Shown here in pieces: positions 1 through 8,559 of a stretch of DNA of 64,000 bases (the first letter of the stretch is position 1; each line of letters begins with the position of its first letter). The notes below the pieces were generated by a model. It was not told the origin of the DNA, searched no databases, and saw only the letters and a program-made list of their open reading frames with translations. This stretch comes from CAYJFQ01 sp964369955 (GTDB lineage: Bacteria > Bacillota_I > Bacilli_A > Erysipelotrichales > Erysipelotrichaceae). Position numbers and translations under genes: made by a program. The stretch is from assembly GCA_964369955.1 (NCBI GenBank), contig CAYJFQ010000004.1:35477-99476 (forward strand), read 5' to 3'.

Positions 1-397
1 CTGTTGCAATCCCCATTCTCATTATTTTATCTAGTTCTTTTTGATTAACAACAATTCCTAATTTGCGCACCTTATCGATTCTTTCGATTGTAGCTATTGT
101 TTCTTGTTGGTGATATTGGTTTTCTATTGTTTTAAAGAAATTTGCTGTATGGTCCATATTATAAGCTAAGATATGTAAATTGATGCCTTTGTATGTACAA
201 TCAATTTCTACTGCTGGTATATATTTAATTCCATATTTTTCAGCTAATTTTAATCCTTCTGAAATTGCTTTTGTACTGTTATGGTCTGCAATTGCTAGGA
301 CATCAACATTTTCTTTTTTTGCAAGTTCCATTATTTCTTTAACACTGTAATCTCCATCGTCACTATAGATTGAATGGATGTGTAAATCTATTTTCAT
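1..397 (-). CDS. PHP-domain metal-dependent phosphoesterase (partial, N-terminal part only)
   Basis: Leftward gene cut by the window edge; 132 N-terminal residues are visible from the ATG at 397, preceded by the strong ribosome site AAAGGGGAATAAAA. The protein begins MKIDLHIHSIYSDDG, the first metal-binding motif (HxH) of the PHP (polymerase and histidinol phosphatase) fold, followed by IADHNS around residue 38 and an EIDC motif near 67, all standard PHP metal ligands. Stand-alone PHP proteins hydrolyse phosphate esters such as nucleoside bisphosphates or histidinol phosphate; the substrate here cannot be told because the C-terminus is missing. It lies 16 bases behind the SIS-domain gene and is probably cotranscribed with it. 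Confidence 0.85.
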   Translation of the reverse strand, partial: MKIDLHIHSIYSDDGDYSVKEIMELAKKENVDVLAIADHNSTKAISEGLKLAEKYGIKYIPAVEIDCTYKGINLHILAYNMDHTANFFKTIENQYHQQETIATIERIDKVRKLGIVVNQKELDKIMRMGIAT

Positions 398-413
398 TTT
401 TATTCCCCTTTTT

Positions 414-1154
414 TTAATCTAATTTATAATGAATAGAATCTTGATATTGTTTAAATAGTTCCTTATTTTTTTGATCACCACCATCAACATTTGCACTATA
501 GAAGATGGGCGGTGTTTCCATTCCTCTTTCAACTAGTTTCTTAACAACTTCTGTCGTGATAGTATTAACTATACAAGCTCCTACCACTGTTGATGTTGGG
601 CCAACTTTTTGTTGTATATTTTCAATCTTTACACAAGCGTCACCAATTTCTCCGTGATTATCAATAACCACATCACTAATTTGATATAAATTTTTTCCGC
701 TTGGATGACGAGAGGTAACTTGTTTACTGTAACTAAGGTTAGTAATACTAATAACTTTAGCGCCAATATTTTTAGCATACATAGCCACTTCAATAGTGAC
801 AGGATTTCTACCTGAAACAGAATGACAAATCACTACATCATCTTTTTTGATGTGAGCATTTTCAGCTAGATATGTTCCATATCCAACTAGTCTCTCCATT
901 TTACTGGTTTGTGTAATTGGGCTTGTGTCTAACATCAATTCTCTGCCAAAGATTGGATTAGTAATCATTAAGCCTCCTGCTCGATAAAACATTTCTTCAC
1001 TTAAGATCCCTGCATGACTTGCACCAAAGGTGTGAATTGATTTTTTATCCAGAATTGATTGTGTCACTAAATCAATAGCTTGTTTGATATTCTCTGTTTC
1101 TTCTTTTACTACTGTAGTAATTAATTCTTGTACATTATTAATGTATTCAAACAT
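414..1154 (-). CDS. SIS-domain sugar-phosphate isomerase-like protein (UPF0309 family)
   Basis: Predicted cytosolic protein of 246 residues. It has the SIS (sugar isomerase) fold: THFGASHAG-like loop around residue 42 (seen as HTFGASHAG), the SVSGRNP loop near 112 where phosphosugar would bind, and the AKVISITN strand near 130. The overall length and the EEMFYRAGGL segment match the UPF0309 group of SIS proteins, whose substrate is not established; members often sit with sugar-use genes. The start ATG is preceded by AGGGGA. The gene is followed closely by a PHP phosphoesterase, and the pair could process a phosphorylated sugar or nucleotide, which is inference. A TATAAT box on the minus strand at 1183-1188 is a possible -10. 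Confidence 0.85.
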   Translation of the reverse strand: MFEYINNVQELITTVVKEETENIKQAIDLVTQSILDKKSIHTFGASHAGILSEEMFYRAGGLMITNPIFGRELMLDTSPITQTSKMERLVGYGTYLAENAHIKKDDVVICHSVSGRNPVTIEVAMYAKNIGAKVISITNLSYSKQVTSRHPSGKNLYQISDVVIDNHGEIGDACVKIENIQQKVGPTSTVVGACIVNTITTEVVKKLVERGMETPPIFYSANVDGGDQKNKELFKQYQDSIHYKLD

Positions 1155-1271
1155 AACTTTTCCCCTATCGTTATTTAATTAAATTATATCATACTAGAAG
1201 TTAGGAATATTCTAACAAATTAATGTTCTAAAATTTTGGCCAAATAATCATAATGTTAACTCTTATTCATA

Positions 1272-1300
1272 TTGTATTATAAGGCTTATTTTGATAAAAT
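1272..1300 (+). promoter_or_regulatory. Predicted promoter of the DUF1846 gene
   Basis: TTGTAT (1272-1277), 17-base spacer, TAAAAT (1295-1300). It reads rightward toward the ribosome site at 1325. Sequence match only. Confidence 0.5.
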
Positions 1301-1336
1301 TTAAAGTATTGAAAATAGTAAAATGGGGTGATGCAA

Positions 1337-2821
1337 ATGAAGAAAATAGCTTTTGATAATGAGAAGTATATTGAACTACAATCTCAACATATCTTAGAAA
1401 GAATTAATCAATTCGACAATAAGTTATATATGGAATTCGGAGGAAAGCTTTTTGATGATCATCATGCATCTCGTGTCTTATATGGTTTTAAGCCTGATTC
1501 TAAATTATTGATGTTAAAGTCTATGTCAGATCAAGTTGAAATTGTAATTGCGGTAAGTGCTATCGATATCGCTAGAAACAAGACACGGGCTGATTTAGGA
1601 ATTACTTACGATGTAGAAGTTTTAAGGTTAATTGATGCTTTTAGGGAAACTAATTTATTTGTGGGGAGTGTAGTAATTACTCAATACATTGGGCAACCAC
1701 AAGCAAAAGCTTTTAAAGAACGTTTGTCTAAATTAGGGGTTAAAGTTTATAAACATTATCCAATTGATGGATATCCTAATAATATTGAATTAATTGTAAG
1801 TAATGATGGATACGGAAAGAATGAGTATGTTGAAACTACAAGACCTCTTGTCGTTGTTACGGCTCCAGGTCCTGGAAGTGGAAAACTAGCAGTTTGCCTT
1901 TCACAGTTATATCATGACTATAAAAAGGGATTTAAATCTGGATATGCAAAATTTGAGACTTTCCCAATTTGGAATCTAGCGATTGATCATCCTGTTAATA
2001 TTGCCTATGAAGCAGCTACTGCTGACTTAAATGATTTAAATATGATTGACTCATTTCATTTGTCAGCCTATGGACAAATTACTGTAAACTATAATCGTGA
2101 TATTGAAGCCTTTCCAATTCTAAACACAATCTTAACTGAAATATCTGGAACTAGTATTTATAAATCACCTACAGATATGGGAGTTAATATGATAGGTTAT
2201 TGTATTGTTGATGATGAAGCTGCTCACGAATATGGTAAGCAAGAAATAATTCGCCGTTACTATTCTGCTGTCGCAGATCATCGCTTTTCTAACGGAACTC
2301 AAGAAACTGTCAATAAAATTGAATCGTTAATGAAACAACTAGAAATTTCAAGTAACGATCGACCAGTTGTTGCAGCAGCATTGAAAAAATCTCTACAAAC
2401 AGAATCACCTGCCATGTCAATTGAATTACCAGATGGATTTATTGTTACTTCTAAGACTACCTCATTATTAGGTTCTCCTGCTGCACTATTCTTAAATGCT
2501 CTAAAGATAATGGCGGGTATACCTAAAAAACAAATGTTGTTAGCACCAGAGGTAATAGTTCCCATTCAAGAAATGAAAACAAATATTATTGGTAATAGTA
2601 ATCCAAGATTGCATGCTGATGAAATATTGATTGCTTTATCAATAAGTGCTAAAAGTAATCCTTCAGCTGCCTTAGCTATGGAATACTTGCCTAAGTTAAG
2701 GCATTGTGAAGTTCATTCTTCTGCCTTATTACCAGCAGCGGATGAATATATCTTCAGAAAGTTTAATATGAACTTAACTTGTGAACCATTTATTGTTGCT
2801 AAAAAACTATATAAAAAATAA
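1337..2821 (+). CDS. DUF1846 (UPF0371) family protein
   Basis: Protein of 494 residues belonging to DUF1846, a conserved family of about 490-500 residues in Firmicutes with no settled function. Seen here: the N-terminal YMEFGGKLFDDHHASRVLYGF segment (split as YMEFGGKLF and DDHHASRVLYGF), a central GPGSGKLA loop near residue 180 that resembles a nucleotide-binding turn, and TPD-like stretches toward the C-terminus. The ATG at 1337 was chosen because GGGGTGAT at 1325-1332 is a good Shine-Dalgarno site 8 bases away; GTG 1328 and ATG 1331 lie inside that site. A strong terminator follows directly, so it is probably monocistronic. Confidence 0.9.
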   Translation: MKKIAFDNEKYIELQSQHILERINQFDNKLYMEFGGKLFDDHHASRVLYGFKPDSKLLMLKSMSDQVEIVIAVSAIDIARNKTRADLGITYDVEVLRLIDAFRETNLFVGSVVITQYIGQPQAKAFKERLSKLGVKVYKHYPIDGYPNNIELIVSNDGYGKNEYVETTRPLVVVTAPGPGSGKLAVCLSQLYHDYKKGFKSGYAKFETFPIWNLAIDHPVNIAYEAATADLNDLNMIDSFHLSAYGQITVNYNRDIEAFPILNTILTEISGTSIYKSPTDMGVNMIGYCIVDDEAAHEYGKQEIIRRYYSAVADHRFSNGTQETVNKIESLMKQLEISSNDRPVVAAALKKSLQTESPAMSIELPDGFIVTSKTTSLLGSPAALFLNALKIMAGIPKKQMLLAPEVIVPIQEMKTNIIGNSNPRLHADEILIALSISAKSNPSAALAMEYLPKLRHCEVHSSALLPAADEYIFRKFNMNLTCEPFIVAKKLYKK

Positions 2822-2841
2822 GCTGATTCTATCAGCTTTTT
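2821..2841 (+). terminator. Rho-independent terminator of the DUF1846 gene
   Basis: AGCTGAT (2821-2827), loop TCT, ATCAGCT (2831-2837), then TTTTT. The stem begins at the last base of the stop codon. Confidence 0.8.
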
Positions 2842-2889
2842 AAATGGTAAAATGTTTAAGAAAGACACTTTTTGTGTTAGGTGAAAACT

Positions 2890-4074
2890 ATGTTGATAAG
2901 TATCGCTCTAATCTTTATTTTTGGAATTGTTTTGTCTAACCTCACAAAGAAGTTACATCTACCACCTTTACTAGGAATGTTGATTGCTGGGATTATATTG
3001 GGCCCTTTTGTTTTCGATGTCATTGATTACAAAGTAATTAATATAGCTCCGGACATTAAAAGAACGGCCTTGTTAATAATTCTAACTAGAGCTGGATTAA
3101 AACTAGATTTACAGGAATTAAAATCCTCTGGAAAATCTGCTTTGTTTTTAAGTTTTCTACCTGCACTACTTGAAGTAATGGCCATTACATTAATAGCGCC
3201 TTTCTTTTTTAACATCACTTATCTCGAAGCATGTTTAATTGGTAGTGTAATTGCGGCTGTCTCGCCCGCTGTTATCGTTCCTAAGATGTTGATGTTAATG
3301 GATAAGGGTTACAACAAAGTTAAGAATATACCTCAAATGATTATGGCTGCTTCCTCAATTGATGATGTTTTTGTAATTATTCTATTTTATAGTTTACTAA
3401 GTTTATTAAATGGTGAAGGATTTAATATTTTAAGTTTTGTTAATATTCCTGTTTCCATCTTTTTAGGGTTTATAATCGGAATTGTTGTTGGAAGAGTTCT
3501 TAATTTCTTATTTACCATAACAAAGTTAGATTCAATTATTCAAACTCTTCTTGTTATTAGTGTTGGGTTTGCCTTATTTACAATTGAAGATAACTTAAAT
3601 TCAATTATTAGTTTTTCTTCATTAATCGCAGTTATGAGTATCGGTATTTCGATTAATCAAATTAACAAAGATTTGTCATTAAAACTTGGGGTTATCTATT
3701 CAAAACTTTGGATTATTGCGGAAATATTATTATTTGTCTTGGTTGGTATTTCTTTAGATCTTGACTATGCTTTAGCAGCAGGGTTAGGGGCATTTATTAT
3801 TTTAATTTTCGGTTTGATTGCTCGTTCTGCTGGTGTTTTAATTTCATTAATTGAAAGCAAGTTAAATAATTCTGAAAAAATGTTTGTAGTTTTTAGTTAT
3901 TTGCCTAAGGCCACGGTACAAGCAGCTATTGGCTCCATTGCCTTAAATGAAGGATTAGCAGTTGGTGAAGCAACTCTAACTCTTGCAGTGCTTGCAATAT
4001 TACTAACTGCACCACTTGGTTCTTTACTTATTGATATTAGTTATAAAAGGTGTTTAAAAATTAAGGGAGAATAA
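2890..4074 (+). CDS. Cation:proton antiporter (Na+/H+ exchanger family, CPA type)
   Basis: Integral membrane protein of about 394 residues, with some 12 hydrophobic segments and no soluble regulatory domain. The N-terminal LTKKLHLPPLLGMLIAGIILGP stretch (a loop then helix) and the SVIAAVSPAVIVP and SSIDDVFVI segments match the Na+/H+ exchanger superfamily; the aspartates in ASSIDD (about residues 160-161) are in the position of the ion-binding acidic pair. It would exchange H+ for Na+ or K+ across the cytoplasmic membrane. ATG 2890 is preferred over GTG 2881 because TTAGGTGA is spaced correctly before it. The next gene starts 4 bases after the stop, so the two form an operon. Confidence 0.88.
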   Translation: MLISIALIFIFGIVLSNLTKKLHLPPLLGMLIAGIILGPFVFDVIDYKVINIAPDIKRTALLIILTRAGLKLDLQELKSSGKSALFLSFLPALLEVMAITLIAPFFFNITYLEACLIGSVIAAVSPAVIVPKMLMLMDKGYNKVKNIPQMIMAASSIDDVFVIILFYSLLSLLNGEGFNILSFVNIPVSIFLGFIIGIVVGRVLNFLFTITKLDSIIQTLLVISVGFALFTIEDNLNSIISFSSLIAVMSIGISINQINKDLSLKLGVIYSKLWIIAEILLFVLVGISLDLDYALAAGLGAFIILIFGLIARSAGVLISLIESKLNNSEKMFVVFSYLPKATVQAAIGSIALNEGLAVGEATLTLAVLAILLTAPLGSLLIDISYKRCLKIKGE

Positions 4075-4078
4075 TACT

Positions 4079-4558
4079 ATGAAGTTTGACTCTAACAAAT
4101 TAAATGATTATCAACAAATCATTAAAACAACTAACATTCTAGAATCTTACCAGGAGTTTATTAAATTATTTAGATACTTAAAAATCCAACTACAAAAAGA
4201 ACTGCCTGAATTTTCTACCTCAAATAATATAATGGAAAATCATTTAGATTTTGCCTATTTTCAATTATTCAAAGATAGTCTTAAAGATAGAGGTCTTAAA
4301 GTTCAAATTATCTTTGTTCACCAAAGATGTCAATTTGAATTGTGGATATCTGGATACAATCGTAAAATTCAAAATAAATATTATTTAAAGTTAAAAGATC
4401 GAAAATTTGATTATCTTTTAACAAGTGATCCTCAACATATCGATTATATCTTTAAAAGTCAACTCTCTACAGAATTAGATATTAGTGATGGTGAGAAATT
4501 AATTAGTCTGTTAAAAGAGGATATTTTAGAAATAGTCAGTTTTGCAGAATCAATCTAA
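4079..4558 (+). CDS. Uncharacterised protein resembling DUF7000
   Basis: Soluble protein of 159 residues. It has a helical N-terminal half (about 1-65) and a beta-rich centre with FVHQRCQFELWISGYNRKIQ around residues 82-102 (read as FVHQRCQFELW then ISGYNRKIQ), a motif I associate with the DUF7000 family of unknown function. Its Shine-Dalgarno site GGGAGA lies inside the end of the antiporter gene, and the start is 4 bases after that stop, so its translation is probably coupled to the antiporter. A role linked to the transporter is possible but not shown. No membrane segment or signal peptide is seen. Confidence 0.65.
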   Translation: MKFDSNKLNDYQQIIKTTNILESYQEFIKLFRYLKIQLQKELPEFSTSNNIMENHLDFAYFQLFKDSLKDRGLKVQIIFVHQRCQFELWISGYNRKIQNKYYLKLKDRKFDYLLTSDPQHIDYIFKSQLSTELDISDGEKLISLLKEDILEIVSFAESI

Positions 4559-4589
4559 ATAATAATCTAGATATTTATTGTTAAGAACA

Positions 4590-5435
4590 TTATTTATTTC
4601 TGGCGTTTAATATTACGTTGATTATTTGTGGTCTGTTATTGATCCTTAGCGAAATAATGCTATTGCCTAAGCCTCTACTTACATACATCGTTGTATTTCC
4701 TTCGGTGTATTCACCATTAGTATATTTCGGTAGAAAACCTTGGTTAGGTGCAACTATTCCACCAATAAACGGGATTTTAAATTGTCCTCCATGAGCATGT
4801 CCACTGAAGATCAACTCCATACTATAAGTTTTATAGATATCCATCAATTCCGGTCGATGAGAAAGTAGAATTTGGAAGTGTTCACTATCTTGATATGCAG
4901 AAAGGGTGTTCTCTAGTTTGCGATAATCTACTCCATCTAAGTAATCATAGGTTAAAAAATCCGGATCACTAACTCCAATTAACTCAATAATTTCATTTCC
5001 TTTAGTTATTAAAACTGAATCATCATCTAGAACAATTACTCCTAAATCCAATAGTTTACTTCTAATCGTTTGATATTCATTTGACCAAGCTTCATGATTT
5101 CCTGAAACGTAGTAAATAGGGGATAAATCTTTTATTCCTTCAATAAATTCTAGAGCTATCTCTAAATTATATTTATGTCTGTCTACCAAATCACCAGTAA
5201 TCACAATAATATTAGGTTCTAATAATTCCACTTCTTTTATTATATTTTTTTGACCTTCCCCAAATTCTTGATTATGTAAATCTGAAATATGACAGATTTT
5301 GAATCCTTCAAATTCTTGAGGAATCATTTCATTGTAATAATTAAATGTTGTAGCTTCGATATTCTTATTATCATAGATGATAAAAACTAATAACAAAACT
5401 AAAGTACTAATGATCAACAACATTCTCTTTTTCAT
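4590..5435 (-). CDS. Membrane-anchored metallophosphoesterase (YkuE/YaeI-like)
   Basis: Protein of 281 residues with one N-terminal hydrophobic helix (about 4-21) and a calcineurin-like metallophosphoesterase domain outside the membrane. The five metal motifs are all present: ISDLHN (about 50), GDLVDR (about 80), GNHEAW (about 113), LSHRPE (about 190) and GHAHGGQ (about 213). Related proteins such as Bacillus YkuE and E. coli YaeI hydrolyse phosphodiester or pyrophosphate bonds at the cell envelope; the substrate here is unknown. The ribosome site AAGGAG lies directly after a terminator behind murA, so the gene is either read through from murA or expressed weakly. It runs convergent with the gene at 4079. 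Confidence 0.88.
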   Translation of the reverse strand: MKKRMLLIISTLVLLLVFIIYDNKNIEATTFNYYNEMIPQEFEGFKICHISDLHNQEFGEGQKNIIKEVELLEPNIIVITGDLVDRHKYNLEIALEFIEGIKDLSPIYYVSGNHEAWSNEYQTIRSKLLDLGVIVLDDDSVLITKGNEIIELIGVSDPDFLTYDYLDGVDYRKLENTLSAYQDSEHFQILLSHRPELMDIYKTYSMELIFSGHAHGGQFKIPFIGGIVAPNQGFLPKYTNGEYTEGNTTMYVSRGLGNSIISLRINNRPQIINVILNARNK

Positions 5436-5446
5436 TCTAACTCCTT

Positions 5447-5476
5447 AAAAAACGAATAATTAAAGAATTATTCGTT
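5447..5476 (-). terminator. Terminator between murA and the phosphoesterase gene
   Basis: On the minus strand AACGAATAATT, loop CTTT, AATTATTCGTT, then TTTT, 11 perfect base pairs. The T tract is followed at once by AAGGAG, the ribosome site of the downstream gene. Confidence 0.85.
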
Positions 5477-6734
5477 AAATAGTCTCTCTAGTAATTTCAA
5501 CTCCTAAAGATTTTAGTTTCTCATCAATTCCATCATAACCGCGATCAATGTGATAAACCTGACTGATGCTAGTTACTCCATCCGCGATTAAGGCTGCAAT
5601 AACCATAGCTGCTCCACCTCTAAGGTCGGTAGCTACAACACTACATCCTGATAACTCTGTTGCTCCTGTTATTAAAGACATTCCATTATTAACTTCAATT
5701 TTCGCGCCCATTTTATTTAATTCATAACAATGCTTGAATCTTTCTAAGTAAATAGTTTCTCTAATTTTAGATGTTCCTTCTACTTGAGTTAATAGAACTG
5801 ATAATGGTTGTTGCAAGTCTGTGGCTAATCCTGGATACGTTAGAGTTTTAACATCAATAGGACTTAATTTGTTTCCTTTTCTAACTTTAACCCAATCATT
5901 TCCAATTTCTATATCAACATTCATTTCTTTTAACTTTAGTAACAAAGATTCGATATGTAGAGGAATGACATTCTCAACTAGTAATTCTTCAGCTGCTGTT
6001 GCACCTAAAATAATATAAGTCCCAGCTTCAATACGATCAGGGATAATCTCGTGAATACAACCTCCTAAGTAATCCACTCCGTCAATAGTAATCTCATTAG
6101 TTCCAGCACCTCTAATTTGTGCACCCATTTTATTTAACATGTTAGCTACATCAATAATTTCTGGTTCTTTAGCTGCATTTTCAATTGTAGTACGACCTTT
6201 TGCATAAACAGCTGCCATCATAATGTTAATAGTAGCTCCAACTGAGGCAAAATCTAAGAAGATTGAGTTACCGATTAATTCATTAGCATGAATATGATAT
6301 ACACCATGGCTATCTTCAACAACTGCACCCAAGGCTTCAAATCCTTTTAGATGTAAATCAATTGGGCGAGGCCCTAAATTACAGCCTCCTGACATTAATA
6401 TTTTTACTTCTTTATATTTGCCTAATAGAGCGCCCATAAAATAGTAAGAAGCTCTTAATTTTGTTACACTTGGATGTGTTAAATCTATATTAATCATTTT
6501 TGATGGATCTATCGTGATGTCACTATAATCATTCATCTCAATTTCACAGTTTAATTCTTTAAGTAATTCACATAAAGCATCAACATCTGAAATATTAGGT
6601 GCACCGAAAACTCTAACTTTTTCATTCGCTAGTACGATAGCAGGTATAAGTGCAACAGTCGCATTTTTAGCTCCACCAATTCTTACAGAACCTTTAATTT
6701 TAGATTTGCCTTTTATTTTTATTATTTCTTCCAT
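5475..6734 (-). CDS. murA: UDP-N-acetylglucosamine 1-carboxyvinyltransferase
   Basis: Cytosolic enzyme of 419 residues, the usual MurA length. It transfers enolpyruvate from PEP to UDP-GlcNAc, the first committed step of peptidoglycan synthesis. The GGAKNA motif with the substrate-binding lysine is at about residues 20-25, and the PEP-reactive cysteine is present as Cys118 in SGGCNLGPRPIDLH, which in sequence terms predicts fosfomycin sensitivity. TDLQQPL near residue 305 holds the conserved aspartate. ATG 6734 is used because GAGGG precedes it; an upstream TTG at 6746 overlaps that site. The gene follows cca by 18 bases. Presence of murA argues that this organism has, or descends from cells with, a cell wall. 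Confidence 0.95.
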   Translation of the reverse strand: MEEIIKIKGKSKIKGSVRIGGAKNATVALIPAIVLANEKVRVFGAPNISDVDALCELLKELNCEIEMNDYSDITIDPSKMINIDLTHPSVTKLRASYYFMGALLGKYKEVKILMSGGCNLGPRPIDLHLKGFEALGAVVEDSHGVYHIHANELIGNSIFLDFASVGATINIMMAAVYAKGRTTIENAAKEPEIIDVANMLNKMGAQIRGAGTNEITIDGVDYLGGCIHEIIPDRIEAGTYIILGATAAEELLVENVIPLHIESLLLKLKEMNVDIEIGNDWVKVRKGNKLSPIDVKTLTYPGLATDLQQPLSVLLTQVEGTSKIRETIYLERFKHCYELNKMGAKIEVNNGMSLITGATELSGCSVVATDLRGGAAMVIAALIADGVTSISQVYHIDRGYDGIDEKLKSLGVEITRETI

Positions 6735-6752
6735 ATTTGCCCTCAAATCATT

Positions 6753-7970
6753 TTAGTGATTATCTGTTTGATAATTACTAACCCAATTTATTATACACTT
6801 TTTTTCATTACTTATTTTCCCTAATATTATGTTATTTAATATTTTGTCTAAGAGAATTCCGATTTCAGAACCTTGAATATCTAATTGTTTTAAATCATTT
6901 CCATTAATTGTTAAGTGTTTAATTTGGTATGGTTCTTGATTAGCAATAATTTCGTTTAAAATATATTTAATCTTCAGTAATTCATCATCGCTTATTTTTC
7001 TGCTGTGGTATTGAAGAGATAGTAATTCATTGAATGTAACTTCTCCCATTTTCTTTAAAATATACTTTATTTCTATTTTATTTAAGTTAATTTCTAGATT
7101 CTGATAAGAAATTAAGTTTAAAACTCTATCTTTTAAATAATTAGACACTTTTAATATATTTAAAAATGCTTCAGCTGATTTATGATTATTTATATTAATT
7201 AGTAATAATGAAATTCTAAGAGTTAAATCTTTTGGACTATTAACAATATTTAATAAAGCGTTGTTAAGATTGCTGATTTGATTCAATTGAGGCAACACTA
7301 CACTGAAAACATCTAAATATTCAAGAAATGAATCGGGAGTTTTTAAGTCTAATAGTACCTTAATAAATTCTAGATATATTCTTTCGTAAGATAATTTCTT
7401 TAATAAATCTTTATTTTTAAAAATTGAAATTTTAGTTTCAACTTCAATTGTAAAATCTAAAGTAGTTGAGAATCTAATTGCTCTTAGAATCCTTAAGGGA
7501 TCTTCTTGAAAACGTAGATCTGGATTACCTACTGTTTTAATTGTTTTATTTTCTAAATCGTTTAAACCATGACAAATATCTAATAGTCCACTATTAGGAT
7601 TATAAGCTAGTGCATTTATTGTAAAGTCTCTTCTTAATAGGTCTTGATTAATATCATCTAAATATTTAACTTCGATGGGTTGTCTATTATTGTTGTAAAC
7701 TCCATCATAACGATATGTTGTGACTTCGATTGGTAAATTGTTGATTACAATTGTCAACGTTCCATATTTAATTCCAGTTTTAACTATCTGATAATTTGAA
7801 AATATTCTTTCAAGATCATTGGTCTTAGCTGAAGTTGCTATATCAAAATCTTTGGGATTATTTCCTAGTAAATAATCTCTTAGTGCTCCTCCAACTAGAT
7901 ACGCTTGAAAATTATTAGTTTCCAATGTGTTGATTATTGTTAATATTTCTAAGGGTAGTTGTATTTTCAT
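6753..7970 (-). CDS. cca: CCA tRNA nucleotidyltransferase (class II)
   Basis: Protein of 405 residues that adds or repairs the 3' CCA of tRNAs using CTP and ATP. The nucleotidyltransferase head shows LVGGALRD (about 25), the catalytic pair in DFDIAT (about 41), RRDFTINAL (about 112) and RILRAIRF (about 160), the class II signature. The C-terminal helical region is about 230 residues and has no HD domain. The start has no ribosome site; a minus-strand TATAAT box is only about 11 bases upstream, so the messenger probably has a very short leader. It is the first gene of a cca-murA operon. Confidence 0.93.
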   Translation of the reverse strand: MKIQLPLEILTIINTLETNNFQAYLVGGALRDYLLGNNPKDFDIATSAKTNDLERIFSNYQIVKTGIKYGTLTIVINNLPIEVTTYRYDGVYNNNRQPIEVKYLDDINQDLLRRDFTINALAYNPNSGLLDICHGLNDLENKTIKTVGNPDLRFQEDPLRILRAIRFSTTLDFTIEVETKISIFKNKDLLKKLSYERIYLEFIKVLLDLKTPDSFLEYLDVFSVVLPQLNQISNLNNALLNIVNSPKDLTLRISLLLININNHKSAEAFLNILKVSNYLKDRVLNLISYQNLEINLNKIEIKYILKKMGEVTFNELLSLQYHSRKISDDELLKIKYILNEIIANQEPYQIKHLTINGNDLKQLDIQGSEIGILLDKILNNIILGKISNEKKCIINWVSNYQTDNH

Positions 7971-8057
7971 ACAATAATTTTATTATAAAGTTAAAAACAA
8001 TAATAGAAGAATTAATTAATTGATAGTATTATATTATAGTAAAGAAAGAGGTATATA

Positions 8058-8486
8058 ATGATTAAAGGTTTAATGACATTAGATAATGGTGCTGAAATTC
8101 CATTCACTCTGTATCCAGAGCATGCACCAATAACTGTAGAGAATTTTGTAAGGCTAATTAATGAAGGATACTATAATGGAAAGACATTTCACCGTGTGAT
8201 TCCTAACTTTGTTTCTCAAGGTGGATGCCCTAATGGATCTGGTTCTGGTGATCTTGGCTATACAATTCCTTGTGAAACTAAGAGTAATCCGTTAGTTCAT
8301 AAAGCTGGATCTTTATCGATGGCCCATCGTGGTAAAGACACTGGTTGTTGTCAGTTTTTTATCGTACATGATCCACAACCACATTTAGATGGTGTACATA
8401 CTGTTTTTGGTGAGATTACTGATAACTTAGGCGCAGTAAGAAATATGCAAAATGGTGATGTAATCAAAACTGTTGTGATTTTGTAA
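8058..8486 (+). CDS. Peptidyl-prolyl cis-trans isomerase, cyclophilin type
   Basis: Single-domain cyclophilin of 142 residues without signal peptide, so cytosolic. It catalyses cis-trans isomerisation of Xaa-Pro bonds during folding. Visible motifs are the YNGKTFHRVIPNFVSQGG active-site strand (about 35-52, with the catalytic Arg in FHRV), the CCQFFIVHD segment near 97, and LDGVHTVFGEI near 112, all typical of the PpiB group. The ribosome site is AAAGAGG. The aldolase promoter overlaps its stop codon. Confidence 0.93.
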   Translation: MIKGLMTLDNGAEIPFTLYPEHAPITVENFVRLINEGYYNGKTFHRVIPNFVSQGGCPNGSGSGDLGYTIPCETKSNPLVHKAGSLSMAHRGKDTGCCQFFIVHDPQPHLDGVHTVFGEITDNLGAVRNMQNGDVIKTVVIL

Positions 8487-8509
8487 AATTGTATTTAAGA
8501 CTTTATAAT
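8481..8509 (+). promoter_or_regulatory. Predicted promoter of the aldolase gene
   Basis: TTGTAA (8481-8486, overlapping the cyclophilin stop codon), 17-base spacer, TATAAT (8504-8509). A near-consensus promoter, fitting a highly expressed glycolytic gene. Confidence 0.7.
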
Positions 8510-8559
8510 CTATCAAATAAGTAGTAAAATATGTATGAAAAACAAAAGGAGAATATATA

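Noticed and set aside
2299..2565. Antisense open frames inside large genes (for example in DUF1846, gyrA, ftsH, lysS)
   Set aside because: They mirror the codon pattern of the real gene, lack ribosome sites and show no domain features.
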